DNA of 64,000 nucleotides from CAZEWZ01 sp964516765. GTDB lineage: Bacteria > Bacteroidota > Bacteroidia > Flavobacteriales > UBA7430. Both the position numbers and the translations under genes were made by a program. The notes beneath the pieces are model-generated. The model was not told the origin of the DNA. It saw only the letters and a program-made list of their open reading frames with translations, and did not search any database. Shown here piece by piece: positions 44,684 through 53,819 of the stretch. Numbering within the stretch: position 1 is the stretch's first letter; each line of letters begins with the position of its first letter. The DNA lies in assembly GCA_964516765.1 (NCBI GenBank), contig CAZEWZ010000006.1:1-64000 (forward strand), in the 5' to 3' direction.

Positions 44684-45622
44684 CTAAAATAAATTCAAAT
44701 TTTTAAGTAAAGTATTGGTTGCTTGGACTCCCTCAGCGGACTGCATTAATAAACTCTTTTCATGGGTATCTAAATCAATCTCAATAATCTTTTCGATTCC
44801 ATTGGCACCCAAAATAACTGGTACTCCAATGGTTAAGTCATTTAAACCAAATTCTCCTTCCAACATTGCCGAGCAGGGAAACATTTTCTTCTGATCACAG
44901 GCTATAGATTGCACTAGGGCAGAAACAGCAGCTCCCGGTGCATACCAGGCAGAAGTCCCTAACATTCCTGTTAATGTAGCTCCCCCTACTTTCGTTTCTG
45001 CGGCAACTTTAACTAATCTATCATGAGACAAAAACTCGGATGCAAGAACACTATTCCTAGAAGCGATTCGAGTAAGTGGCACCATACCTTTATCACTGTG
45101 GCCTCCAATGACCATTCCATTTACATCAGATGCAGGACAACCAAGAGCCTCACTTAGTCGATATTTAAATCTCGCACTATCAAGAGCTCCTCCCATTCCA
45201 ATAATTCTATTTTTTGGAATACCAGTTACCTTATGAGTCAAATAAGTCATGGTATCCATAGGATTACTAACTATAATAAGAATTACATTAGGTGAGTATT
45301 TAATTAAATTTTCAGAAACCATTTTAACTATTCCGGCATTAATGCCAATAAGTTCTTCGCGAGTCATTCCAGGCTTTCTAGGAATTCCACTAGTAATGAC
45401 TGCTACCTTACTACCAGCAGTTTTAGAGTAATCATTTGTACTGCCTACAATTTGTGTGTCAAAACCATTTAAGCTAGAGGTTTGCATCAAATCCATTGCT
45501 TTTCCCTCTGCATAGTTTTCTTTTATATCTAATAGGACTACCTCAGAGGCAAAGTCTTTTATAGCTATATACTCTGCACAACTCGCACCAACTGCACCTG
45601 CGCCTACAATACTTATCTTCAT
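44684..45622 (-). CDS. mdh: Malate dehydrogenase
   Basis: 312 residues of the LDH-like MDH type. GAGAVGASCAEY is the NAD loop, SGIPRKPGMTREEL holds the substrate Arg pair region, SNPMDTMTY and GMGGALDSARF follow, and VIGGHSDKGMVPL carries the catalytic His. It interconverts malate and oxaloacetate in the TCA cycle. Monocistronic, between two T9SS cargo loci. Confidence 0.94.
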   Translation of the reverse strand: MKISIVGAGAVGASCAEYIAIKDFASEVVLLDIKENYAEGKAMDLMQTSSLNGFDTQIVGSTNDYSKTAGSKVAVITSGIPRKPGMTREELIGINAGIVKMVSENLIKYSPNVILIIVSNPMDTMTYLTHKVTGIPKNRIIGMGGALDSARFKYRLSEALGCPASDVNGMVIGGHSDKGMVPLTRIASRNSVLASEFLSHDRLVKVAAETKVGGATLTGMLGTSAWYAPGAAVSALVQSIACDQKKMFPCSAMLEGEFGLNDLTIGVPVILGANGIEKIIEIDLDTHEKSLLMQSAEGVQATNTLLKNLNLF

Positions 45623-45720
45623 TTTTGTAAAATTTTATGGAATTAATTACTTTTAAGATCTCTTTATATAATCGCATCTAAATTAAGACTTATTCCTACC
45701 CCAAGGAAAAAATATAAAAG

Positions 45721-45728
45721 TATATTTG
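45721..45728 (+). promoter_or_regulatory. -7 box candidate of the gliding-type cargo gene
   Basis: TATATTTG, exact match, 74 bases before the ATG at 45802. Predicted leader about 65 bases. No TTG at 20 bases. Confidence 0.35.
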
Positions 45729-45801
45729 AAAATATTATAATTGAAAATAAAATAATGGTACTATTATTGGACGATAAGTCAAAAAATAATTTAAAGTTAA
45801 A

Positions 45802-48012
45802 ATGAAAAAATACTATCTCCTTATTTCAATGATTCTCTCCATTAATTCAGTTTTTAGTCAATGTCTGGTTGCAGATATAACTAACTCAAATCAAGACCAG
45901 GTGGTGGAGGGAAATATTACTTATTTTAATCTATGTCCCGGAGAAACACTATCAATGCAAGCAATAGCTTCTAATGATAATGGACCAATTCTTGAGCCTA
46001 CTTCTACCTGGTTTATTGATCAAACAGAGTTTTCTAACATTCAAACCTTTACACAAACATTCAATAGCTCAGGGGGATATATTGTTTCATTAATAATGGA
46101 AGATAATGAAGGTTGTGAAATGGAAGAATCACTTGATTTTTATATTCGTGTATCTACTGTTCCTACCATTGATTTGTCTGTTACTCCTTCTGTAATATGT
46201 CCTGGGGTAAGCACAACTATTGGGGCAGAAACTTCATCTGATCTTTCTTTTTCTGGGGAAATTACTACTGGTTCATGGGAATCTTTATCATGTGAAGATG
46301 AGTTTTCAGATGCCACTTATCTTCCTGATGGAAGTGGAGTTTCATACACTACTGACATTTACTTAGGCTGTTTTGGAGAAGGACAAACATTGACAGATGC
46401 TGCCGATATTCTAAGTGTAGATATTAATATGGAACATTCTTATTCCGGTGACTTAGATATTTATTTAACTGCACCCAATGGAGTTCAAGTAACTCTTTTT
46501 GAACAATCCGGGGGGGCAACCTGGTTTGGGGAAGCAACTGACGGAGATGCAACAGAAACAAATCCTGGTATTGGATACGACTATGGTTGGTCAATGAATC
46601 CAGCATATAATGGAACCATGATTGATGGTGTTGCAAATAATACAATATCCGACCCACTTGGAGGGTTTTCAAATATTTTAGCACCTACTACATATCTGCC
46701 TGTAGGAGATTTTAACGACTTTTTGGGCAGTCCCATAAATGGAACGTGGACAATAACAGTCACAGATAATTTGAATATTGATAATGGGTGGATATTTTCA
46801 TGGGGAATCCAAATTAACCAGAGTATAATTCCATCTTCTTGGGGCTTTGATAATTCCGTTATGGATGAATATTTTATTGATAACCCAACCATACTCTCCA
46901 ACTTAGGTAGTTCCATTGTAATTGAGCCGATCGTGGGGAATAACACATACTATTATGAAGTAGTTGATAATTTTGGTTGTATTTTTTCCGAGCCAATAGT
47001 TGTAACAGGTACAAGTTATATTAATATTTCTGAGGATATCTCTGATGAATATTGTGGTGCAGACGATGGTGAGGTTACTCTAAACCTTTCTGGAGGAACC
47101 CCAGAATACACTGTATTATGGGCGAATGGAACCCAAGGCCCTACAATCACTGATCTTTCTGAAGGAACATACACATACACAGTTATCGATGGACTGGGCT
47201 GTGAGCAGACAGACAATGTAGTAATCCAAAATAGTGAATTGGGATTACTTTTTGAGGTAATAGTTGGTCCAGATAGGTGTGAACAAGGAATCGGTTCTAT
47301 TGAAATTAATCCATTAAATGGATCTGCACCATATTTATATGCAATTAATGGAGAGTCTTTAAACACAAATTTTATTGAAAACTTGTATGAAGATGACTAT
47401 GTTATTGAAATATCTGACGATTTCGGATGTGATGGAACCCAAACCATCGAGATTAACAATATTTTAGGACCTAATGCGAATTTCACTCAAAGCCATGACA
47501 CAGTTACTTATGTGGATGGTTTAATCGAATTCACCAGTCTTTCTTCTGCTGCTTTAGGAGCAAGTTTAGAAAACTATCAATGGACTTTTGGTAATGGAAT
47601 TGGAGATGAAGGCGTACAAACTGAATTCGACTTTGTACAGATTGGTAATTATTTAGTCACTCATACAGTAACAGACGATGGGGAATGTTCAGACACATAT
47701 TTTTCTCCAGTTGTAGCTGTAGAAGATTATTGGGCATGGGCTCCATCCGCCTTCACACCAAATGGTGACGGAATTAATGATATCTTTAATATAGAATTCT
47801 ACAATATTTTTGAATCAACTCTTCAATGTTTTATATATGATCGTTGGGGAAAGTTAGTTTTTAAAAGTAGTGGAGAGAATTGTGGATGGGATGGTATTCG
47901 TCAGGACAATGGGATTAAGGCAGATATATCCTCATATAGATATTATGCTAGTTTTAATACCTACCGAAATAAACTTCAAGAAAAAACTGGAGTGATAATG
48001 CTTTTAAATTAA
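45802..48012 (+). CDS. T9SS type B cargo: PKD-like, P-domain and SprB-like repeats, gliding-type C-terminus
   Basis: 736 residues. Signal peptide (MKKYYLLISMILSINSVFSQ), a PKD-like first domain (about 30-115), a proprotein-convertase P-domain (about 190-345; HSYSGDLDIYLTAPNGVQV ... GSPINGTWTITVTDN), an SprB-like repeat (about 415-475; LSGGTPEYTVLWANG), another PKD-like unit and a gliding-motility-associated C-terminal domain (WAWAPSAFTPNGDGINDIF ... YDRWGKLVF ... GWDG). The last part is a type B sorting signal used by SprB-like adhesins. It is low in Lys. Function inferred: surface adhesin. Confidence 0.88.
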   Translation: MKKYYLLISMILSINSVFSQCLVADITNSNQDQVVEGNITYFNLCPGETLSMQAIASNDNGPILEPTSTWFIDQTEFSNIQTFTQTFNSSGGYIVSLIMEDNEGCEMEESLDFYIRVSTVPTIDLSVTPSVICPGVSTTIGAETSSDLSFSGEITTGSWESLSCEDEFSDATYLPDGSGVSYTTDIYLGCFGEGQTLTDAADILSVDINMEHSYSGDLDIYLTAPNGVQVTLFEQSGGATWFGEATDGDATETNPGIGYDYGWSMNPAYNGTMIDGVANNTISDPLGGFSNILAPTTYLPVGDFNDFLGSPINGTWTITVTDNLNIDNGWIFSWGIQINQSIIPSSWGFDNSVMDEYFIDNPTILSNLGSSIVIEPIVGNNTYYYEVVDNFGCIFSEPIVVTGTSYINISEDISDEYCGADDGEVTLNLSGGTPEYTVLWANGTQGPTITDLSEGTYTYTVIDGLGCEQTDNVVIQNSELGLLFEVIVGPDRCEQGIGSIEINPLNGSAPYLYAINGESLNTNFIENLYEDDYVIEISDDFGCDGTQTIEINNILGPNANFTQSHDTVTYVDGLIEFTSLSSAALGASLENYQWTFGNGIGDEGVQTEFDFVQIGNYLVTHTVTDDGECSDTYFSPVVAVEDYWAWAPSAFTPNGDGINDIFNIEFYNIFESTLQCFIYDRWGKLVFKSSGENCGWDGIRQDNGIKADISSYRYYASFNTYRNKLQEKTGVIMLLN

Positions 48013-48147
48013 TCTCCATAATCATGTTTATGGGATTATCTATAACGGGTAATATAACTCAGAAATAAAAGAACTATTATTTAACAATTATCTTACTCAA
48101 ATTACTTCTGTTAAATAAATTATTTCTTCGATTATTTTCAATTCTAC

Positions 48148-50097
48148 CTATACATCGATATTTGCATACTTTGCATTTCTCTCAATAAAGTCTCTTCTAG
48201 GAGGAACATCGTCTCCCATTAGCATAGAAAAAACCCGATCTGCTTCAGCAGCACTATCTATAGTGACTTGTCTAAGAGTTCTATTTTCTGGTTGCATAGT
48301 AGTATCCCATAATTGAGAGGCATTCATTTCCCCAAGGCCCTTATATCGTTGAATTCCAACGGAAGACTCTTTTCCTTTACTCATTTCAGCAATATTAGAG
48401 TCACGCTCCTCGTCATTCCAACAGTATCGCTGATCTTTTCCTTTTTTGAGCAAATAAAGAGGAGGAGTAGCAATATAAATATATCCATTTTCCACTAGAT
48501 CCTTCATATATCTAAAGAAGAAAGTTAAGATTAAAGTAGAAATATGAGACCCATCTACATCTGCATCACACATTATCACTACTTTGTGATAACGAAGCTT
48601 TGAGATATTTAAAGCTTTGCTGTCTTCTTCAGTACCAATAGAAACACCTAGTGCAGTGAATATATTCTTAATTTCTTCATTTTCAAAAACCTTATACTGC
48701 ATAGCTTTTTCAACATTAAGAATTTTACCTCTAAGAGGTAAAATAGCCTGAAAAGCTCGATCTCTTCCTTGTTTGGCTGTTCCACCTGCAGAATCTCCCT
48801 CAACAAGAAATATTTCGCATTTTTCAGGATCTTTTTCAGAACAATCAGAAAGTTTACCTGGAAGACCTGTTGATGACATAACAGTCTTTCTCTGGACCAT
48901 TTCACGAGCTTTCTTAGCAGCCTGTCTTGCTTTTGCAGCCAAAATGACTTTCAATATGATTTGTTTGGCATCCTTTGGATTTTCTTCCAAATAATTATTT
49001 AGCATCTCACCAACCAATTGATCGACAGCACCAGAGACTTCAGAATTCCCTAATTTGGTTTTGGTTTGCCCCTCAAACTGAGGCTCCATTACTTTTACAG
49101 AGATTACAGCGGTTAATCCTTCACGGAAATCATCTCCAGCAACTGTTACTTTTTCGCGCTCTAGCATGCCAGACTTCTCTGCATAAGACTTTAGTGTTCG
49201 TGTCAATGCACGACGAAAACCAGCTAAATGTGTTCCTCCCTCATGGGTATTAATGTTATTTACATAAGAATGTAAATTTTCTGTGTAGGTAGTATTATAA
49301 CTCATAGCTACCTCAACAGGGACTTCATTCTTCTCTCCTTCCATATACATAACCTGAGCAATAAGAGAATCTCTGGTTGCATCTAAATATTCGACAAATT
49401 CACTTAAACCCCCTTCAGAAATAAAGGTCGCAGATATATCATTTCCCTCTTCGTCTTTTTCACGCTTATCTGTAATCGACAATGTAATTCCTTTGTTCAA
49501 AAAAGATAATTCACGCATACGAGTAGCTAGAATATCATAAACATACTCAGTAGAGTTAAATATGGAATCGTCGGGCTTAAATGTGATTATAGTCCCTCTG
49601 ATATCAGTCTTACCAACTTCTAGTACATCAGTCTGAGGAATTCCCTTAGAATATTCTTGGGTAAATATTTTACCATCTCTATGAACTTCGGCTTTAAGGA
49701 GAATCGATAGAGCATTTACACAGGATACACCAACACCATGAAGACCACCAGATACTTTGTAAGAATCTTTATCAAACTTTCCTCCAGCATGCAATACGGT
49801 CATCACAACCTCAAGTGCAGATTTACCCTCTTTTGGATGCATTGCTGTTGGAATACCTCTTCCGTCATCTTTGACGGTGACGGAATTATCCGTATTAATA
49901 ATTACATCAATGTTAGAACAATGACCTGCTAATGCTTCATCGATAGAATTATCAACTACTTCATACACCAAATGGTGCAATCCTTTCTGACCTACGTCTC
50001 CAATATACATAGCGGGACGCTTACGGACGGCCTCTAAACCTTCCAGCACTTGAATACTATCCGCAGAATAATCTTGATTTTTTAAATCTTCACTCAT
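48148..50097 (-). CDS. gyrB: DNA gyrase subunit B
   Basis: 649 residues. GHKL ATPase: VLEGLEAVRKRPAMYIGD, EVVDNSIDEALAG and GRGIPTAMHPKEGKSALEV; then TOPRIM EIFLVEGDSAGGTAKQGRD and CDADVDGSHI; and the C-terminal QRYKGLGEMN. This is GyrB length and sequence, rather than ParE. Supplies negative supercoils with GyrA (not in the window). Monocistronic with a -7 box upstream. Confidence 0.94.
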   Translation of the reverse strand: MSEDLKNQDYSADSIQVLEGLEAVRKRPAMYIGDVGQKGLHHLVYEVVDNSIDEALAGHCSNIDVIINTDNSVTVKDDGRGIPTAMHPKEGKSALEVVMTVLHAGGKFDKDSYKVSGGLHGVGVSCVNALSILLKAEVHRDGKIFTQEYSKGIPQTDVLEVGKTDIRGTIITFKPDDSIFNSTEYVYDILATRMRELSFLNKGITLSITDKREKDEEGNDISATFISEGGLSEFVEYLDATRDSLIAQVMYMEGEKNEVPVEVAMSYNTTYTENLHSYVNNINTHEGGTHLAGFRRALTRTLKSYAEKSGMLEREKVTVAGDDFREGLTAVISVKVMEPQFEGQTKTKLGNSEVSGAVDQLVGEMLNNYLEENPKDAKQIILKVILAAKARQAAKKAREMVQRKTVMSSTGLPGKLSDCSEKDPEKCEIFLVEGDSAGGTAKQGRDRAFQAILPLRGKILNVEKAMQYKVFENEEIKNIFTALGVSIGTEEDSKALNISKLRYHKVVIMCDADVDGSHISTLILTFFFRYMKDLVENGYIYIATPPLYLLKKGKDQRYCWNDEERDSNIAEMSKGKESSVGIQRYKGLGEMNASQLWDTTMQPENRTLRQVTIDSAAEADRVFSMLMGDDVPPRRDFIERNAKYANIDV

Positions 50098-50116
50098 AAC
50101 ATATTGGTTTATTAAA

Positions 50117-50128
50117 GGTCACATGACC
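50117..50128. promoter_or_regulatory. Inverted repeat at the gyrB transcription start
   Basis: GGTCA-CA-TGACC, five-base arms, placed where transcription from the -7 box at 50134-50141 should begin. It may be an operator. Confidence 0.25.
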
Positions 50129-50133
50129 CATAA

Positions 50134-50141
50134 CAAATATA
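50134..50141 (-). promoter_or_regulatory. -7 box of gyrB
   Basis: TATATTTG on the minus strand, exact TAnnTTTG, with a leader of about 30 bases to the ATG at 50097. Confidence 0.5.
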
Positions 50142-50245
50142 ATAAATTCACTTAGTTAGAAACCCATTTGATGAGCATAATACAGCCAATCTTATCAACA
50201 TTTTTTGGACTAATTAACAATCTAAAAAAACTCGAAATTATTGGA

Positions 50246-50274
50246 CAAAAAAAAGACCTCAATGGGAGGTCTTT
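50246..50274 (-). terminator. Terminator of the rpsF-rpsR-rplI operon
   Basis: AAAGACCTC, loop CCATT, GAGGTCTTT, then eight T on the minus strand, 22 bases after the rplI stop codon. Confidence 0.9.
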
Positions 50275-50296
50275 GATTATTTATGTATAAAATTAT

Positions 50297-50746
50297 TTAC
50301 GCTGCGATAACCTCAAATTCTAGCTCAACAACAACATTCCTGTGAAGCCGTACAGAAGCAGTATACTTTCCCAAAGCTTTAACTGTCCCACCAATGATAG
50401 AAATAAATTTCTTTTCAATTGATTGACCGGATTTCTCAAGAGAGGACGCAAGATCAATTGTTGTGATAGATCCAAATAATTTGTGTCCACCGTCAGCCAC
50501 TTTTGCGGTAAGCTTAAGTTCAATAGACTTCAATGCTTCAGCAATTTTATTTGCATCAGCAACTAGTTTCTGTTCCTTAAAAGTCCTTTGTTTTAAGTTT
50601 TCTGCCAAAACTTTCTTAGCAGAATCAGTAGCTATACGACCATAACCTTTGGGGATAAGGAAGTTTCTACCAAAACCATTCTTGACATTAACGACATCGT
50701 CTTTAAAACCTAAATTGGCTACATCTTGTGATAAAATAATTTCCAT
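50297..50746 (-). CDS. rplI: 50S ribosomal protein L9
   Basis: 149 residues. The N-terminal motif GFGRNFLIPKGYGRIA (about 24-39) is the family signature; the long central helix and the C-terminal domain are of normal length. It follows rpsR after 12 bases and closes the operon. Confidence 0.95.
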   Translation of the reverse strand: MEIILSQDVANLGFKDDVVNVKNGFGRNFLIPKGYGRIATDSAKKVLAENLKQRTFKEQKLVADANKIAEALKSIELKLTAKVADGGHKLFGSITTIDLASSLEKSGQSIEKKFISIIGGTVKALGKYTASVRLHRNVVVELEFEVIAA

Positions 50747-50758
50747 AATACTGAGTTT

Positions 50759-51028
50759 TTACTTCATTAAATCAGTTACATACGGCAATACAGCAATATG
50801 ACGAGCTCGTTTCACAGCTTGAGACACCTTTCTTTGAAATTTTAAAGAAGTTCCAGTGATACGACGTGGCAATATCTTGCCTTGTTCGTTTAAAAATTTA
50901 GTTAAAAAAACACCATCTTTATAGTCGATAAACTTGATACCTAACTTTTTAAAACGACAGTATTTTTTCTTCTGACCTGTGTCAATAGACAGTGGGGTAA
51001 GGAATCTGATTTCTGAATTACTAGCCAT
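50759..51028 (-). CDS. rpsR: 30S ribosomal protein S18
   Basis: 89 residues. YCRFKKLGIKFIDYKD and RITGTSLKFQRKVSQAVKRA are diagnostic. It binds 16S rRNA as a pair with S6. Its ATG overlaps the rpsF stop by one base (TAATG). Confidence 0.95.
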   Translation of the reverse strand: MASNSEIRFLTPLSIDTGQKKKYCRFKKLGIKFIDYKDGVFLTKFLNEQGKILPRRITGTSLKFQRKVSQAVKRARHIAVLPYVTDLMK

Positions 51029-51381
51029 TACTTAGTCTTTTTGGAATTTGTATTTAATCTTTCTCTTCTTTGACCAGCATAAGCTAGAGCATGTTTATCC
51101 AGAGCAACAGTAAGAAAACGCATAACGCGCTCATCTCTCTTTAAAAGAACTTCTAGGCTGGCTGTTAAATCAGCTGCACCTTTAAATTCTATTAAAAAAT
51201 AGAATCCACTTTTCTTTTTCTGGATTGGATAAGCTAGTTTTTTCAAACCCCAGCTCTCCTCTGCTAAAATTTCAGCATCATTTGACTTCAAATGGGCTGT
51301 AAACTTGCTTACTGCTTCCTTTGTCTGTTCATCAGACAAAACGGGATTTAAAATGAAAACAGTCTCGTAGTTTCTTAACAT
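51028..51381 (-). CDS. rpsF: 30S ribosomal protein S6
   Basis: 117 residues. MLRNYETVFILNPVLSDEQ at the start and KKLAYPIQKKKSGFYFLIEF are family motifs. The tail GQRRERLNTNSKKTK is a basic extension. S6 and S18 dimerise and, in many bacteria, bind their own leader; the leader here is about 30 bases and I could not identify the binding motif. Confidence 0.94.
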   Translation of the reverse strand: MLRNYETVFILNPVLSDEQTKEAVSKFTAHLKSNDAEILAEESWGLKKLAYPIQKKKSGFYFLIEFKGAADLTASLEVLLKRDERVMRFLTVALDKHALAYAGQRRERLNTNSKKTK

Positions 51382-51417
51382 TGTAAATTAAATTTAGTTT
51401 TTTTCCGAAATGGACTG

Positions 51418-51425
51418 CGAAATTA
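51418..51425 (-). promoter_or_regulatory. Possible -7 box of rpsF
   Basis: TAATTTCG on the minus strand, one mismatch from TAnnTTTG, followed by CAGTCC, 36 bases before the ATG at 51381. Confidence 0.35.
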
Positions 51426-51510
51426 AGAAAATTACTTGAATACTAAAAATATTCAGCCACTAAAAGACGCCCTAATACTTGTTAATAGCATAATATCTGA
51501 AAGAATAAAA

Positions 51511-51984
51511 TCATTCATGATGATATGGCTCATTTTTCATTATGGTCATAGATCTATAAATTTGTTCAACCACAAATAAACGAATCATCTGATGAGAAAA
51601 AGTCATTTTAGATAAAGAAATTTTTCCATGGCATTCTGAAGCTAAAGAATCATCAAAACCAAAGGGCCCACCCACAACAAAAACAAGTCTCTTAAGACCT
51701 GAATTCATATGTTTTTGAAGGTGCTTAGAGAAATTTACCGAATCAAACTGATTTCCATTCTCATCAAATAAAATCATTCGATCGCCAACTTTTAATTTAG
51801 CAAGTATTAATTTAGATTCGTTTTTTTTCTGCTCTAATCTAGAAAGTGATTTTCTATTTTTTATATCTGGGATTTCGTCTATTTCAAAACCAACATAGTA
51901 TTTTAAGCGTTTGACGAAGCTTGTAATTCCTTCCAATAGATATCGATCTGATGTTTTACCTACAACTAAAAGCAAAATCTTCAT
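51511..51984 (-). CDS. rlmH: 23S rRNA (pseudouridine1915-N3)-methyltransferase
   Basis: 157 residues. The SPOUT fold shows ILLDENG-like MILFDENGNQFDS and the SAM loop FVVGGPFGFDDSL, then LSKMTFSHQMIRLFVVEQIYR, all RlmH motifs. It methylates the pseudouridine in helix 69 that RluD (16.2 kb) makes, so the two products act in sequence. Divergent from nadC with overlapping promoters. Confidence 0.93.
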   Translation of the reverse strand: MKILLLVVGKTSDRYLLEGITSFVKRLKYYVGFEIDEIPDIKNRKSLSRLEQKKNESKLILAKLKVGDRMILFDENGNQFDSVNFSKHLQKHMNSGLKRLVFVVGGPFGFDDSLASECHGKISLSKMTFSHQMIRLFVVEQIYRSMTIMKNEPYHHE

Positions 51985-52006
51985 CCTTAGTAATTAAAAA
52001 GTTACT

Positions 52007-52032
52007 TATTTTTGTAATATATTACAAAAGTA
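52007..52032. promoter_or_regulatory. Overlapping divergent promoters of rlmH and nadC in a 20-base palindrome
   Basis: TATTTTTG (52007-52014, plus strand) points to nadC and TACTTTTG (52032-52025, minus strand) points to rlmH. The perfect palindrome TTTTGTAATATATTACAAAA (52010-52029) covers the last five bases of each box. The two starts would lie a few bases apart near 52020, so the polymerases would compete. Confidence 0.55.
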
Positions 52033-52041
52033 AAAGAATCT

Positions 52042-52887
52042 ATGGTTACAAAAAAAGATGTACTTCCTTTTATACGTTTGGCTTTTAATGAGGACATTCG
52101 GGATGGTGATCATAGCTCCTTGGCTTGTATTCCATCTAATACTTCAGGTCGAGTTCAACTAATAGTAAAGGACCAAGGAATAATTGCCGGAATTCAATTA
52201 GCAATATGGATTTTCGAATTCATAGACACTAATATAAAGTTCATACCCTTAAAAAAAGATGGGGATTATGTCCATCATGGAGATATTGTCTTCCATGCCG
52301 AAGGCAGTTCTCAATCTCTTCTTGCTGGAGAACGTCTGGTATTAAATTGTATGCAAAGGATGAGTGCAATAGCTACCAAGACATTACAGTATGTCAAACT
52401 AGTGGAGAATTCCAAAACAACTATTTTGGATACTCGAAAAACAACTCCTGGAATTCGTATACTTGAAAAATGGGCGGTTGTCATTGGAGGTGGACAAAAC
52501 CACCGATTTGGATTGTATGATATGGTGATGCTCAAAGACAATCACATAGATTTTGCCGGAGGAATTCAAAAAGCTTTAGAAAAAACTAAAAACTATTTGA
52601 CCAAAAATAAAATAAACTTACCCATCATATTGGAAACAAGGAATATAAAGGAAGTGAAACAAGCGATCATCATTAATGGAATAGAACGAGTCATGCTAGA
52701 TAATTTTAGTATTCCCGAAACTATTGAAGCGGTAAAATTTATTAACGGAAAAATTAAGATTGAATCTTCTGGAGGGATTACTGATAAAAATATTAGTGCT
52801 TATGCAAAATGTGGAGTGGATTTCATATCAGTCGGAGCCCTTACTCATTCTATTAATAATATGGACTTGAGCATGAAAGCTTTTTAA
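52042..52887 (+). CDS. nadC: Nicotinate-nucleotide pyrophosphorylase (carboxylating)
   Basis: 281 residues. TRKTTPGIRILEKWAV, then NHRFGLYDMVMLKDNH with the quinolinate-binding basic residues, and ESSGGITDKNI near the C-terminus are diagnostic. It makes NaMN from quinolinate in NAD synthesis. The gene order rlmH-nadC-yihY is seen in other Flavobacteriia, from memory. Confidence 0.94.
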   Translation: MVTKKDVLPFIRLAFNEDIRDGDHSSLACIPSNTSGRVQLIVKDQGIIAGIQLAIWIFEFIDTNIKFIPLKKDGDYVHHGDIVFHAEGSSQSLLAGERLVLNCMQRMSAIATKTLQYVKLVENSKTTILDTRKTTPGIRILEKWAVVIGGGQNHRFGLYDMVMLKDNHIDFAGGIQKALEKTKNYLTKNKINLPIILETRNIKEVKQAIIINGIERVMLDNFSIPETIEAVKFINGKIKIESSGGITDKNISAYAKCGVDFISVGALTHSINNMDLSMKAF

Positions 52888-52897
52888 TATAAATTTG
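52867..52897 (+). promoter_or_regulatory. Promoter of the YihY/M1 genes
   Basis: TTG (52867-52869, inside the end of nadC), 20 bases, TAAATTTG (52890-52897). Perfect form and spacing. Predicted leader only about 11 bases before the TTG start at 52914. Confidence 0.65.
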
Positions 52898-52913
52898 TAA
52901 AAAAATCAATCAC

Positions 52914-53819
52914 TTGAGATTAAAGAACCCTTTAAAAAGAATTATTATACCAGGATTTGAGGGACTTAATTTACATGAAGTTTCCTTGCTTTTTTATCGT
53001 GGACTTACTAAAGGAGCTATTACTACTAGAGCTTCATCTCTAGCTTTTAACTTTTTTTTGGCGTTTTTCCCAGGGATTATAGTACTGTTTACAGTAATTC
53101 CATTTGTTCCTATAGCTGGATTCCAAGAACAGTTATTTTTACTGATACTGGAAGTGCTTCCTCCTTCCACATTTGAAGCAACAAAAAGTATTGTAGATGA
53201 CATCATTAATAACGAACGTGGGGGGTTACTTTCTTTCACATTTATTCTGGCCTTATACTTTTGCACAAACGGCGTAGATGCTATGATTACAGCATTTAAC
53301 AACACCTACCATCATAACGACGCTCGATCATGGGTTCAGTTAAAACTTTTATCGTTTTCACTCACTGGTATTTTAGCAATTTTCTTGGTTTTGACAATTG
53401 CCTTTCAGATTGCTTCAGAGGGATTTTTAAGCTATTTAGTCTCAGAAAAATATATTGGACAGGTTCTTGCAGAAATCATTTTTTCATCTAAAGGGTTTAT
53501 ATTGGTAATTGGACTCTTTTTAAGCATAAGTAGTATATATTATTACGCTCCAGCTGATAAAAGCCGTTGGAAATTTTTATCTCCTGGATCAATATTATGC
53601 ACCTTCCTAAGTGTGTTCACATCTTTAATATTTAGCTACTATGTCACAAATTTCGCTCAATACAATCAATTATATGGATCAATTGGCACATTATTAGTTA
53701 TTTTACTCTGGATGTATTTTAACTCAATAATATTACTCATTGGATTTGAATTGAATGCCAGCATATTAAGTGCTAAAGAAAGTCAATCGATGAAACTATC
53801 TTCAAAAATGAAAAAATGA
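52914..53819 (+). CDS. YihY/BrkB family inner membrane protein
   Basis: 301 residues, about six membrane helices. RASSLAFNFFLAFFPGIIVL, the NNTYH segment and the late YGSIGTLLVILLWMYFNSIILLIG helices are the YihY (formerly wrongly RNase BN) family pattern. Function is not settled; it may be a transporter. The start is TTG. The stop overlaps the M1 peptidase ATG (ATGA), so the two are coupled. Confidence 0.87.
   Translation: MRLKNPLKRIIIPGFEGLNLHEVSLLFYRGLTKGAITTRASSLAFNFFLAFFPGIIVLFTVIPFVPIAGFQEQLFLLILEVLPPSTFEATKSIVDDIINNERGGLLSFTFILALYFCTNGVDAMITAFNNTYHHNDARSWVQLKLLSFSLTGILAIFLVLTIAFQIASEGFLSYLVSEKYIGQVLAEIIFSSKGFILVIGLFLSISSIYYYAPADKSRWKFLSPGSILCTFLSVFTSLIFSYYVTNFAQYNQLYGSIGTLLVILLWMYFNSIILLIGFELNASILSAKESQSMKLSSKMKK

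Noticed and set aside
46424..47366. Minus-strand frames of 86-121 codons inside the T9SS type B cargo gene
   Set aside because: The opposite frame has a signal peptide, P-domain and gliding-type C-terminus; the minus frames overlap one another and show no motif.
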